Positions 13,376 to 26,997 of a stretch of 64,000 nt of DNA are shown here, in pieces. Under the pieces are notes generated by a model. The model ran no database searches, was not told the origin of the DNA, and saw only the letters and a program-made list of their open reading frames with translations. Source of the DNA: Chrysomallon squamiferum (Eukaryota > Mollusca > Gastropoda > Neomphalida > Peltospiridae). The stretch spans positions 7,582,169 through 7,646,168 of the forward strand of contig CM022679.1 of assembly GCA_012295275.1 (NCBI GenBank), written 5' to 3'. The position numbers and the translations under genes are program-made. The number at the start of each line of letters is the position of its first letter. Positions within the stretch are counted from its first letter, which is position 1.

Positions 13376-14491
13376 TACTGCACTGGTCTGAAGTGATATT
13401 GCTAGCTCGATCAATCTTCCATGATGCGCCTATTTCATGTTTTCACCAACGACATAAGAAAGCTATCGTATATACTTTCTTCAGTACAGAAAGAAGCTGG
13501 GAAAAAAAAAAATAGAATAAAATAAAATCATTGTCGACAGTCGATGAATGAAGCACAGCATTTCCTCTATTATTATTATTACTGTTCATTTTAAAACTTA
13601 GAGAAGACAGTACTTAATAAGAAACCTTTACGTGCATTTCATTCAAGTAATATTTCATTCCATGCCATTCACTGAATAATAACAGAATAATAACAATATA
13701 TTTAAATATATAATTTAAAAAAATAAAAATACTTGTATCGTCAGGGTAATTTGCAGAGGCGGAAAACACAAAGTGATTAAAAAGACAAAGATAATACGGC
13801 TTCAGATTAATTTCAGCATAATCGAGGTTCTAGGAAAGAGAAGCACTACAAAGGGAGATAATAATGAATGGGAAACGTCATAAAAAAAACAAAATCGCTT
13901 TGACAAAAACAACTGAAGTGTTAATCAGCAGAAAATGGAAACAGAAATCTGCCCCCGGCTAACTCATAGAGAAAAACAAAACAAAAATTAAAGTTTTATT
14001 TAAAGAAATTTTAGTTTTTAATAAAGTCTTGCCCTGTTAATAGTTTTGGTTTACAGTTAATATCGTCACGTTATTGCTACTTCTACAGTTTTTATCATAA
14101 ACCTTTCTGAATTAAAATTAAACATTTTAATTTAAAATCAAATAACTGAGCAGACATTAATGTTGTTTGTATTTCTATATATATGTGTGTGTGTATGTGT
14201 GTGTGTGTGTATACATACATACATACACACATACATACATACAAACATACATATATAATTAAATAATTAAGAATCGAAACGACCGAATGAGATCGTGCGA
14301 ATACGAAACTAAACTAAAGACCTGTCTATTAATATCAAGATTCAATAAAATTACTTAAACGCTACTAAATTTATTTTTTATTTTATTTTTTTTATATTTC
14401 TTTCTTATTAAAATTAAACAGTTATTTTTGATTAAAATTAAATAACTGAACAGACCTAATGCGTGTGTTTGTTAATTTGTCTGTGAGTATA

Positions 14492-14526
<35 letters not shown>

Positions 14527-17500
14527 AATAAATTAATTAATTAATTTTATATATATATATAATTTAAAAAAAAAAAAATCAAAAAAAAAAGTATCATCAA
14601 AAACTTGTTTGTATATTTGCAAAAACCGAAACAATTAAAAAAAATAAAAACGACCAAATAACAAAACGTGCGAATACGAAACTAAACGAAACGTCTGTCT
14701 CTTAACGTCAGACGAACGAGGAAATCGATCAATGAAGAAAATTACTTAAACGGCGTTGGTGGACGGATCAAATGGCAATCGTTACGGAACACTTCAGCAA
14801 CAGTTAGCTCCGAGGAATTCGCCTGTCGGAAGAAAGAGAAGATGGTGTGTTTCTTTTGTTTGACGAAGTCTTGTCTTGAAGGAAAGTGTGTGAAAAAGAC
14901 TTGGAGAGAGTGCGCTGGACGGCAGCCTAATAGAACAGGATGACATTTTACAAAACGATTCACACACACTGAACTGTATCGTTACGTCCATTTTTTCATT
15001 TCTCTTTATGGGATTTGCAGTTTATTTTACCAATTATTATTATTATTATTGCAATTACTATAATTATTATTATTATTGCTATTACAATAATTAAGTAGCA
15101 GAAGCAGTGGTAGTAATAGTAGTAGTATAATTAGCAGCAGCCAAATAACAGAAACAGCAGCAGTAATAGTAATAGTGGAAGTAGAACTGTTTTTATGCTG
15201 CCACAAATCGAGAGAGTGAATGTAAAACAATACACTGTTGATGAAAGGTGTGTTATCACACACATAGAGCCTGCATCACATCCTAATGGTATGTGTGAGT
15301 GTACATCAAAACAAATTTTAGCTGATTACAAAGGAATGATGACATGTTTCTTCTTTAACACTGGAAAAGACACATTTTTCTACAACAGCAAAAAAACAAA
15401 GATTTCCTAATCTACGAGACAGAATTTCACAAAGCAGCGTCTCTGTGACACATATTTACTGTTATCATTGCTACACGGAGAGACAATTAGATGATCTCTG
15501 GTGGAAATGTTACTCTTTATTAGATCCGAAAACGAAATGGCCGCACCCCGCGGGCAACAACTTCAATATCCCCATTAGACCATTTCCCGTTCTAGTTATC
15601 ACTCCGTCTCCAGTGATTCACAGAAAACCGCGGCGCTCAAGTGTTTAAAATTACTTTGCTGTTTCTTGATGAGAGTAATCTTTGCTGACAGCGGGTTTCC
15701 TCTCTCAGATTTAAGTATTTAAATTTTTGTTTTTTTAAAAGCTGTGTTTGGCAACTAAAGATTGTCATTATAAAAAATGAATTTCTTTGGTTGGAGTTAC
15801 TTCCTGGTTGTCTAACACGCGGAGTCACTTCATTTCTAATTTCACCTCAGCTAACACCACAAAGTCTAGCCGTACATAACTTCTAATTGTAGAAACATGA
15901 TTGCCAACAAGAAATAAATGAATTCATTGACTGTTATAAAACTCTGCATGAAAAAACATATGGGAAAAAAAAACATGGCGGCATACAATTTATTCTGGTC
16001 TAACATGTCTTGAATAAAGTATTTTCTTCTTATTTTTCTTTGAATTTTTTATTTATTTATTTTTTAAATTTATTTATTTATTTATTTTAAATTTTTACTC
16101 TTTATTTCAGCAGGTCAGTATTCCCATCAGTATATAATTTCACGCCATTTTTACTGATTTGTTAACAGGTTTTAGCTCTCGTTTCATTTTAGTTATATAT
16201 TTTGTTTCTGTTATTTTTTAAAGAATATCTTATGATTATCGGGGTAGCATCTTCATATTAGGATTTAGGACGCTAAACAAATGTTTAATTCGATGGTTAC
16301 TAGAAACTACTGAAGTTTTTTTTAGAAAACCATTATCAAGGATCAGAACTGTTTGGCAAAGATTATGTTGGAGATAACTGTTAATAATTCAAACCGAAGA
16401 GGAACAGCAGTGACCACACCTATCTTCCACACCCTGACAGAATCCAGAGATGACTTCCTCCTACCAGCAGCTGTAACATCTCTGTCTTAACAAGAGCTTT
16501 ATTGATTTATCACCAACATATTAATTTTATCAGTCACTATTTGAACTTCTAACAGTGAAAGGCTGTATTTGATTACATGAATTGTAAAAGTCAATGAAAT
16601 TACAGTTTAAATGCCAGATATATTTAGAAGCGTTTAGTCTAAAACCAAACGCTTCGATCTACGTCAGAAATTACCACTTAAGGTCATGTGAAATATTGAA
16701 TTTATTAACATGTTAACTTCTAACGTAAGATGATCATCAGTATTAAAATCCGCGATGTCTTGGGAGTTTCCTGATTCTCTCTGTGATATGAACGAATCTC
16801 TTCCTTCTTGTCGATGACAAATAATTATAAAGACAAACAGGCTTGAACTTGCAACTGGGTTGGGTTTCTTTTTATTTTTTTATTTTTTTTTTTTTTTGTT
16901 AATTTATCATACCTTTCTATTGATGAAATGACATGACGATAATGGCTACCAGTCGTAACAGATCCTCAGCAGTTTGTTATTTTATTGTCAAACTTTATTA
17001 GTTGTAGTAAGAATACATCGCTAGTAAAAGACAAAACTACACCTTAGAAGCAAACCAAGTACATTTAGGTCATCTCTGTGGTGAACCCCACTGGTTAAGT
17101 TAAAAAATGTATTTACTTGACTTGTGTTCAGAATTACCAAAAAGCTGTCTGTATCATATGAGGACTCGTATTTTCAGCATGTTGCTGACTGCCTGACGTC
17201 GTTACAATTACACTACATCGTACGGCTACAGACGCGTCTACAAGTGATAACAGCTACGATAAAAGATAGTGTTACGTCCCCTAAGACAGTTGTCTCCTTT
17301 TTTATCTCAGGAAGTAAATTTAACAATTCCTCCAGACTCTTCGATGTGAGTTTGGTTGAATGTCAAATGGCTAAACTGTAGATTTATACATTTAAATATA
17401 CGTAAAGAAATAGATAGATGCGTTCATACATACATAGTCATACATACATACATACATTATCTCCTACGTACAAACGTATAGACAAATGTACATATAAAAA

Positions 17501-17599
17501 TATACAAACACACACACACACACACACACAAATATATATTCTATATACACATATATAAATATATATTCCCACGTACATAATACATACATTGATACGTAC

Positions 17600-17675
17600 A
17601 TACATACATACATACATACATACATACATACATAATACATACATACATACATACATACATACATACATACACATA
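17600..17675. repeat. (ATAC)n microsatellite
   Basis: Tetranucleotide tract with a few interruptions, preceded by an (AC)n run near 17505-17532. Open frames across it translate only into Y/M/C/V periodic sequence. Confidence 0.9.
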
Positions 17676-18612
17676 CACACAGACACATCTAATACAAATT
17701 AAGTAGTAAAAAAAAACGTACGAGAAACTACCTTCATTAAAACCATTGAAATAAATGTCACATGTTCTTTTTATCATCTTTCTAAACTAATTTCCATTTC
17801 GCTATTTTTTCTTGAAATTGTTGAAAGAAAAAGGTTAGAGAATGCCGTGTTAAAACATTATTTTTTTTATTTTTTTTTTGTTACAACACGTGATTACTAC
17901 ATCTTGTCACTGGTAAATCTTTCTGACAGCTCAACATGCAAATACCTCTTGTAATTCCGATTTAACTGTTTTATTGAGAGATTTTTTTTTTTTTAAAGTT
18001 TCTTAAGAAGATTTTTTCAACAAAAGAGGATAATTTCTACTTTGTCCTTCTTTTTTTTAAATATTTTTGATTAAAATCATTTCGAATAGAGTTGGATGTC
18101 GTGGAATTTTTATCATTACTATTTTATAAATTTCCTTAGGATTCTTTAAAATCATTTCAAATGGAGATAATGATTTGGACGGAAAAGCACAGAAGTTTAA
18201 TTGTAAATTCTTCTCTATGATTTCATGTATACTATTTTTTTTTTTTTTTTTTTTTTTTGTGTTTCATGTTTGTTTGGTGTTTTTTTTGTTGTTGTTGGTT
18301 TTGTGTGGTGGATGGTTGAGGTAAATTTTTTTTTTTTTTTTTTTTTGGTGTTGTTGGTGTTGTTGTTGTTGTTATTATTATTCTTATTTTATAGCTATTG
18401 TTTTGTTCATTTTCTTTTTTATTGCTTCTAAACCTTTGTTCATTTTTGGGTTTAACGGTGTTAATACTTTTCTTAGTTTGGATTATTTGCTCAGTAATTA
18501 AATTATGCAGTGGAATTTTCGGTAGTAGTGGTGACTTCAAGGAAACAGTATTGTTTGTTTGAGTGCCTGGGTGTATCTGTGCATCTGTGTGTTGTGTGTT
18601 TGTCTGTGTAGA

Positions 18613-18875
18613 TATGTATGTATGTATGTATGTATGTACGTATGTAGTATGTATGTATGTACGTATGTAGTATGTATGTATCTAGTATGTATGTAGTATG
18701 TATGTATGTATGTACGTATGTATGTATGTAAGTATGCATGAATGTATATATGTAGTATGTATGTATCTAGTATGTATGTAAGTATGCATGAATGTATATA
18801 TGTAGTATGTATGTATCTAGTATGTATGTAGTATGTATGTATGTATGTATGTATGTATGTATGTATGTATGTATG

Positions 18876-18906
<31 letters not shown>

Positions 18907-19096
18907 GTATGCATGAATGTATATATGTAGTATGTATGTATCTAGTATGTATGTATGTATGTAAGTATGCATGAATGTATATATGTAGTATGTATGTATC
19001 TAGTATGTATGATAGTATGCATGAATGTATATATATGTAATATGTATACATATGTATAGTATGTATGTAGTATGTATGTATGTATGTATGTGTGCA
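18613..19096. repeat. (GTAT)n array with a higher-order motif
   Basis: About 480 bp of GTAT repeats. The non-GTAT motif GCATGAATGTATATA recurs at 18736, 18786, 18911, 18969 and 19019 (spacings 50, 125, 58 and 50 bp), and TATCTAGTATG often follows it. This marks a compound unit of roughly 50-58 bp, with one stretch expanded by pure GTAT. Confidence 0.9.
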
Positions 19097-19305
19097 TGTG
19101 TTTCTATTTATGTACGTATGACATTCAGACACACTCCCTGACGTATACATACAAGCAACACATATACAGATAGGCTCATACATACTAATGTACATATATA
19201 TATGTATATACATGACATACTTACATCAATACATACAATCATAAATGCCCACACACATACATTTACAGATAAATACTGTAATCATGTTTGTCTGTGCATA
19301 CACTG

Positions 19306-19345
<40 letters not shown>

Positions 19346-19970
19346 AAGATACAAAATATGTTCAATATCAGGTTTATCACACACCTCGGACATTAATTTC
19401 TACATAAAACGACAAAGATACCAAGTCACGATTTTACGACACAAATAAACGAATAATTCAGGACTGGGTTAAAAACTTTTATATTGGTGAATCTTCGTAT
19501 TAACCCAATTTTCACGGGTCATATTTCGTCTGCGTTAAGATAATGACCAGCAAGAAGACGACAGAAATTAAACCTACCTTGATGTGTTCAGTAAGTTACG
19601 ACAATCGATTTTTTCATTAAAAAAACACCAAAAGTGACAACAATTCAGTGTTTGATGAAAAATAAGGTTTTCGTTTATTAATTGCCGGAGGATCACAGAC
19701 GAACGTTATTTATCGTCTGACTTGTGAAATGAAAATGAAAAAAGAAAAGAAAAGATTTTTGATTGTTACTGTGATAATCATAACATTTTGAGCATGTCAC
19801 AAAATGTTTAAATTCACACGGTGTCTTATTAAAGTATTGAATAAACGAATTAACTGATTAATTAATTAATTAATGTCAGCGATATTAATTAACTCAGAAA
19901 CAAAACATTAATCGATTGTTTGTTCTAGGACGGAGATATGTTATTGCAGTAAATCCAGAAAGAGTTTAGT

Positions 19971-20014
<44 letters not shown>

Positions 20015-21869
20015 CGTATATTTAATTATGAACTTAATGATAAATTTTTTGCTTCAGGAATCTGGAATATGAATATTTTATTTAAAAGGATTTCTGTGTC
20101 GTGTATCTTCAACAATTATATCTAATTTAAAAAAAAAAATTTCAAATAAAATATTTAAAATGAATTTCCCACCCACCACCACCACCATCAAAAAAACTTA
20201 TTCTGGGTAATTTTGCCATAGTTGTCTTTACTCTAGTTTAACATACCACTAAACTTCAAAGAAAAAGAACTAGAAACCAAAAAGTCAAAGGAAGAAATTA
20301 TTCTATTTTAAATACATTTTGTAAAAGAAAAAGAAGGCAAAGAGATAGAGGGAATATTATAATGAAAGCTACGACTTAACTGCGACCATCAAAACCATGG
20401 ATGCCAGTTTAATTATTGATAAAACGATTTTAGACTTCGATAATTCTGTCGTTCGTTTTAAAAAAAAAAAAAATTTAAAAAAAAAAAAAAATATTTGTTG
20501 TTGTTGTTGACGTTGTTGTTGTGGTTAGTGAAACGTAATATCAGCACGTCAACGTCTTCAACTACTCCGACATTTTGCTGTAAATGCAGTTATCAGCGTG
20601 CATATCTAACTAACTAACCGAAACCCGCGTGTGAGATTCCACAGAGCAAAGCTGTTATCACTCTTCCACAACGACTGGTCTTTTCACTCGCCGAAGAATG
20701 GCGAAGCTTTTATTAAAACTTTCGGATCAAAAACCATCACGGGTCTAGACGAAGACGAACGTGAGATTTTCTAAGGGAATATTTTTGCGTACAAAAAAAC
20801 CCCCAACAGATTTTAATTCCTGATATTACTTCGTTTACCTCGCCCCTGACAAACACGATGTAACTCGCCCTGAAGTCGTTTTGGACCAAAAGTTTCGCGA
20901 TTAGTCACGGACGCCACTGATCGAACTGAAAAATTAATGATCCTTTCATGGTTTCCGTTACCGAGTACGAAGGACGACGACTTTTAACGAGTGACGCGGA
21001 TTTTTTTCCGCGACGTTTAATTTCCTCGTTTCCGTCAAATTTTCCAGGCGAGCGGATCGCATTGAAAACGTGTAAATTATCAATCAACGTCGCAGGGGTG
21101 GTTTCCTAACTTCACAGTTTTTATTTCTCGTAATTATTTTTCTCGTTTCCTTGATGCAAAACTAATGTTATAAAACAATTATCGTCGAAGGTTCATTTTA
21201 TAAATAAATATGTAATAACGAATATATCCTCTTTGTTTACGAATCTACCAAATATGTGAAAATAATATGCAAATAGTCGCTTATTCCAATTATCATATTA
21301 TATAAACATAGATACATACAAGCATACATACACACGCACGTATACATAACAGTAAATACACATTCACACACACATACACATAAACACACACATACATACA
21401 CACATACGCATACATACATAAATACACCATACACACACATACGTACGTACATACATACGTAGATACATACATGCATACATATACTAAACTATATATATAT
21501 ATACTTAAAAACATGTATATACATAATGTAACACAAAAAGCTCGTTTGTAAACAAAGGTATACAATGCAAACAGACACATTGATATATACATACTATACA
21601 GTGTTCAAAATGATACTGTTACTGATTTCAGTTTAGCATTTGTTTCTTTAAAGTCCACTTATTATCATTACACTTAATAAGCGATTTATTTTTATTGTAG
21701 AATTGTAGACCAGAGTAGTAAAAAGGAATGATTACAAAATGACAGGAAAGGCTGAGTCGTTATTAATCTTTGAAATAGTTTTTGTTATTCGTTTTCTCTT
21801 AGCTAGATATTTTTGTCTTCATTTTGCATTTTATTGGTGCATATGTACATAGGTACGTAGGTTGGTATG

Positions 21870-21903
<34 letters not shown>

Positions 21904-22427
21904 TGTTTGCATGTGTGTGTCTATGTAGGTATGTATATGTATGTATATAATATGTGTACCTACCTATATATGCTGTTGAAGTAGTAATAGTGGTAATAAT
22001 AGTAGTACTAATAGTAGCAGCAGCAGTAGTAGCATAACTTGTAGCATTTATTTCTATTGTTAACATTTTATTATTAATTAAATTTTGATACTAAAATAGT
22101 TAATACAATTCATTTGATTCGTTTTCTAAGTATATTATTTAAAGCAGTGTATTCTTCAAGAACTAAGCACAGATAAGACACAGTAAACATATATTTCTGT
22201 TGGTGTGGGTGTTGGTGTTATTGTCATCGTTGATGCTGTTTTTCACTTCCTTTATCCTGATTCTGTCATTTGTTTGAGATGAATATTTCATGACATCTGT
22301 TACTATCTCACTGTTAATCAGAATCCGACAATGGAAGCCCAACAGAAAGCAAATTATCTACACGCGCAAAAGTACTTGTGTGGACAGCTCAGAGGAAATT
22401 ACTTGAAAATATAAATTATATATCTCA

Positions 22428-22430
<3 letters not shown>

Positions 22431-22500
<70 letters not shown>

Positions 22501-22507
22501 GAGAGAG
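22431..22507. repeat. (GA)n microsatellite
   Basis: Almost pure GA dinucleotide run with one CA interruption near its end. A second, longer GA run lies about 200 bp downstream, and the DNA between them is itself GA-biased. Confidence 0.95.
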
Positions 22508-22703
22508 TGTGTATGATAGAGAGAAAGAGTGAGTTACTGAGTGTAAGTGATAGACTGACAAAATCAGAGGGAATCAGAAAGAGTGATGAGTGAATGTGTG
22601 AGTGTGAGATAGAGAAAGAGCTAACGAATTAAAGAGAATGAGAGACACACAGAGAAATATACTTAGAGACATAGACACACTACGATTGAGTAATACAGAG
22701 AAA

Positions 22704-22707
<4 letters not shown>

Positions 22708-22797
<90 letters not shown>
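22708..22797. repeat. (GA)n microsatellite
   Basis: Pure GA run of about 90 bp, next to the one at 22431. Reading frames across both give only RE/ER or SL/LS dipeptide strings. Confidence 0.95.
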
Positions 22798-22800
<3 letters not shown>

Positions 22801-23670
22801 TTTTATATCGCAGACATTTTTGTAATATCTGCGCCACAATCTATCTGAAACTCTGTACTGGCGATTTAAGGAAAATATCAGATTTAAATTCTCATACATA
22901 TTCAGTAAATTTGTCCACAAACAAATCTAAATAAGCTTGACCTTTTTTCAGGATTCATATTTGATTATGACTACAGAATAAATCAAAGACGGAATTGCAT
23001 GACTATATCTTATTTATGGAAGCATTTGAATTTTTGAATTGTAAATAAGAAAAGATACGTACATTAGTATACATATATATATATATATGTGATGATGATA
23101 AACAACAAAGTCATATAACATAAATACTTTTATTCATGAACATAATCTCCGCAAACATGAAAGTGATATCTGAAATGAACAAAATGAACATTATAAAAAT
23201 CAACATTATCAAAGTAATCGTCACAAACGTAAACTCTTATATGCTTTACAAATTCATTTACTGTGATTTTATTTTGAACATTTGTACTCTGCACAGTTCG
23301 TTATTCACAATACAAACAACAATAAATAACGAAAAGAAACCAAAGATCATAAATAATAACATAACAGATTTACATTAACAATAAATTCAGCTCTTAACGT
23401 AAACTAATGTACCAGTAATTTTTGCCATTCTTTATAATACTTAATACGCTTTACAAACAGTATTAAGTTATTTTATAAATGCCACATGTCGAAATGCCCT
23501 ATAATTATAAAAATTAGAAATACTTAATAAAATAATAAAATTTACATGATTTGTGTTAATGTTTCGAGGTAATTTCAGCTGTGCAACTTTGAGCCAATTT
23601 TCTTATGTACTCTGCAGCTATAAAGATTCTCTTTTCGTGTGCAACTCCAATGCATTCTGTTGATTTATAA

Positions 23671-23825
23671 ATCGTAGTGTTTACTAAATGTTACAAACTG
23701 CAGCATTTACTAGCGTTTGTAAACTGTAATGTTTAGTAGATTATATAAGCAGTAGTGTTTAGTAGATTATGTAAACTGTAGCTTTTACTAGATTCTGTAA
23801 ACTTTATTGTTTACTCGATTCATTG
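23671..23825. repeat. 26-bp tandem minisatellite
   Basis: TTTACT/TTTAGT recurs exactly 26 bp apart at 23680, 23706, 23732, 23758, 23784 and 23810, with TGTAAACTGTAG-like sequence between. That makes about six diverged copies. It lies about 1.7 kb beyond the 3' end of the gene B coding region. Confidence 0.85.
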
Positions 23826-24544
23826 AAGCAGACACTGACAAAGATACGTTCATCTGTTTTCCACGTTCTCTATACATTCGCACAGCTTATTCTATATTTT
23901 TACACCAGCTGTTGACATATACTGAAAACAGTGTTAGTTCCCGCTATCCAGTTTCCTCAGATGTTGCAACAAATATCGCCTGCTTGGTAGTATTTATGAA
24001 AACATCTACAAAACACCAAATTCAAAATCAGTATTAACAATTCGTGAAAAAGGGTTCAACATTATCACAATACGTTTCACAACAATCACAACCACGTGTC
24101 GATTATTTGCTTTAAAAAAAAATTTTATTTGGACTCCGTCAATAACTTACTGACGAGATTGTCGTAGTTTCATTTACTGATTTGTCACAAAGAAATCATG
24201 TTTATAATTTATATAATCTCATAACAAGTATTTCAACTGCAGTATTCGAACCTGCCCCTTCTGTAAGGTGTTTATGTAGCCTTCACTCAGAATTAATATT
24301 CAGTGAAATTGTTTTAACAGATATGTCCCTTTCTATGAAAAAAAAAATATATATATTAATAAATAAATAAATCTTAGAAAGGTGACACAGCTCAGTTAAA
24401 GGCACTGCGGACAGTATCATCATTTTATGAAGTCACAGAACTGAGAGCAAGCACTACAGTGATCTGATTAGTTAGTTTTCTGAAGTTCTTTAGAAAACGC
24501 TGACATAATATTTGACATAAAATCGAAAAAACGATAGAAAACAA

Positions 24545-24770
24545 AACAATTTACAACTGTTTACAACGCTTAGAAAACTCAAAACAATATTGTCTGTACT
24601 GATTACAACGCTTGTATAGAAAACTCAAAACAATGCGTCTGTAATGTTTACAATACCTCTGTAGAAAACGCTGAACAATATTGTCTGTGATGTTTACAAC
24701 GCTTACGTAGACAACTCAAAACAATACTGTCTGTGATGTTCACAAGGCTTGTGTAGAAAAACCTAAACAT
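24545..24770. repeat. 46-bp tandem minisatellite
   Basis: TAGAAAACTC-like anchors recur at 24571, 24617, 24662, 24708 and 24754 (spacings 45-46 bp), each followed by ACAAT, TGTCTGT and GTTTACAA. That makes about five diverged copies, downstream of the gene B stop. Confidence 0.85.
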
Positions 24771-25148
24771 TTCATTTATACTCCTACCAGATTTATATAA
24801 ATTGTTAGCTCTAAATGACACTGTCAGTTAAGCATTCATTAACGCTGGCTCCAATTATCACAGTTTTTACAAATGTTACCTATCATTTGTAAATCGCATT
24901 TACTCCACTTTCACATTCGATATCACATGTCTTAGATATGTCATCATCTTCCATAATACTTATTTTTCTAATTATACAGGATGACTGCGTCTTTTCATTA
25001 TCTCAATTTCTACTGTATTAAAAAAAAATAATAATAAATATGAAAAATAAAAATAGAAAATAATAAAAATGTTGGTGGATGTAAGCGTTAGTTAGCAGAT
25101 GAGATTACTTAAAGTGAGTATTTGGTGGTACAAGAAACGTAGCCTGAC

Positions 25149-25154
25149 TTTATT
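25149..25154 (-). promoter_or_regulatory. Candidate poly(A) signal AATAAA for gene B
   Basis: TTTATT on the + strand is AATAAA on the minus strand, about 390 bp past the gene B stop codon. It is placed plausibly for a 3' UTR end, but transcript data would be needed to confirm it. Confidence 0.35.
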
Positions 25155-25546
25155 TTTTATATTTCCATTTATGCTGATAGTTAAACATTACTAATAATAA
25201 AGTTTGGCAAGATAACAATGAATGTATGAGGATTCACAGAGACTATCATTTCCTCTTTCATCGTGGACAAGGAAAAAGTGAGTGCAAAATGTACATCACT
25301 TGGACACATTTAAAGATACAATTAAAATGTGAGCAAATTAAATAAATAAATAAATAAATATTATGCATGTCAATCACATAAAAAATAACGACACAGAATA
25401 TATACTTTTTGAAAAGCTAAAATTAGAATTTAAAAATAAAAACATTCAAAAACCAGCAAAAGCAAATCATCATGATGATAAAACAATGCGAAAATCATAT
25501 TTAATGCATAACGATCACGTGATGGTTGTTTTAATGACGCAATATA

Positions 25547-26014
25547 TCACGTGTCGCTGTGAATACTGCTTTCGTGACAACGGTTACAGTTTGGAGCGAG
25601 ATATTTGCTTTTAATTCCCTGGTTGCCGTAGTTCACGAAGTGGTTTTCGTGCTGCTTGAGCTTCGGGTCTGCCAGGTGATAAAGTCTTTCTCTGTCCGGT
25701 TCTCTCCTCATCTGCAAATCTCTCTGGTCTCTAGGGTCAATGTAATCATTTGAATCAACAGTCACGGATCTAGTCCTCGAACACCTGTGTAACGACAGTA
25801 ACAACCCTGTCCGAAATTTTGGACTCATCCAAATGTAAATGATTGGATTGTAACAGCTGTTGCTCATGGCCAACCACTGGCACATCATCCAGATGATTGG
25901 CATGTGGGCGTGGTTGTAGAAATGAGGGTCGTGGTCTCCCAAAAGTGTGATAACGTGAACAGGTAACCAGCACAAGGCGTAGAAGACTACGACCGTTATC
26001 ATCATCTTTATCAT
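25547..26014 (-). CDS. Gene B exon 2: luqin/RYamide-like neuropeptide GPCR, TM6, TM7 and C-tail
   Basis: Encodes residues 232-386 and the TGA stop of the second receptor. On the minus strand a T-rich tract ending TTTCAG precedes the exon, which opens in phase 0 with ATG-ATA-AAG. The joined protein therefore reads ...AAKRK|MIKMM..., the same junction as in gene A. TM6 has CWLP (C246, W247, P249) and again Y at 6.44. TM7 has QWLAMSNSCYNPIIY (NPxxY at 287-291), then a KFRTG helix-8 start. The tail is longer than gene A's, highly charged (DPRDQRDLQMRREPDRER) and contains an NCNRC cysteine pair. The methionine at the exon start is an internal residue, not a start codon, because the exon lacks TM1-TM5. 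Confidence 0.93.
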   Translation of the reverse strand: MIKMMITVVVFYALCWLPVHVITLLGDHDPHFYNHAHMPIIWMMCQWLAMSNSCYNPIIYIWMSPKFRTGLLLSLHRCSRTRSVTVDSNDYIDPRDQRDLQMRREPDRERLYHLADPKLKQHENHFVNYGNQGIKSKYLAPNCNRCHESSIHSDT

Positions 26015-26544
26015 CTGAAAAATAAAAAAAATTAGAATTTATTAAATTTCTTAAGAAATGATCATATATCGTACACGCTATTATGTGTTAAAATTATCAT
26101 ATGTTCGAAAATATTTAGAATTAATATCCACCTAACCAAATTAAAACCTTTCAACGTCTGATTATTAAGTGATGACACTATTGCACAACACCGAAAAATA
26201 AATCCACTGCAGACACCACGGGTTGCTCTTTCTGATCAGCAGCAAGATATCTTTTTCATAAAGGACACTGAGTGATATGATCAATAGTCCAAAATCATTA
26301 ATCCAAAATCAAGATTCATATTTTTAATGTCCACTGCTATTTCAAGAAATTTTGGAAGACACACTTTGTTCCTGAAGTATTAATTTCAATAAACAAACAA
26401 ACAAACAAACAAACAAACAAACAAACAAATTAATAAAATAAAATAAAAAGATCCATCAATAAACTGTATAAATAATTACTGAATTTTTATTTTATATCTT
26501 TCCTTTTTTTTTTTTTTTAATTTCGCTTTTAAATGCTTTTACAT

Positions 26545-26580
<36 letters not shown>

Positions 26581-26942
26581 ATAATGTAAATTTAAAGAAA
26601 AAAAATGCTGCATCATCATATTCTGAGTGCAGAAAGTTACAGATCAGCCGACAGCAACGTTAACAATTCCATTACAAAAACAGCAAATGAGAATCACAGC
26701 ATGAACACGCTTCATGTGTGTGTCTCGTTATAATTGAGATGACAATTTTTGTAAAAATTTTCTTTGTCTCGTGAGCAGTTCTTCACTCGGTTGCTGATGA
26801 TATTTTATTTCTCAACTTTCTGTCTCGGCCAATAAACACCTGTTATTTCTGTTCAAAAATGAGTTTTATGATATTCTTTTCCGTTAATTCGTGCTTTAAC
26901 GTTTCTTAATTATCATTATCATTATCATCATCATCATCATCA

Positions 26943-26997
<55 letters not shown>

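Larger units (their letters stand above)
10999..25546. other. Convergent intergenic region between genes A and B
   Basis: No coding region that I can support. It contains the 3' UTR of gene A at the left and that of gene B at the right. The rest is AT-rich DNA with (AC)n at 12212-12250 and 12706-12730, (TTA)n at 13330-13376, ACAT/GTAT tracts at 17430-17690 and 18613-19096, (AC)n near 19310-19340, poly-A at 19977-20012, CATA tracts at 21300-21485, GTAT at 21850-21925, two (GA)n blocks and two minisatellites. The stretch 20530-21110 has higher GC and complexity than its neighbours but no convincing ORF. Confidence 0.7.

Noticed and set aside
18767-19213. 148-aa minus-strand frame
   Set aside because: Only Y-I-H-T periodic sequence from the GTAT array.
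22378-22934. Frames on both strands across the GA tracts
   Set aside because: RE/ER and SL/LS dipeptide strings produced by (GA)n; open in all frames for compositional reasons.
23671-24770. Regularly spaced repeats as a CRISPR array
   Set aside because: Eukaryotic context, no unique spacers between fixed repeats, no cas genes; ordinary tandem minisatellites.
10999-25546. A luqin/RYamide precursor or other neuropeptide gene between the receptors
   Set aside because: No open frame shows a signal peptide followed by amidation and dibasic sites.
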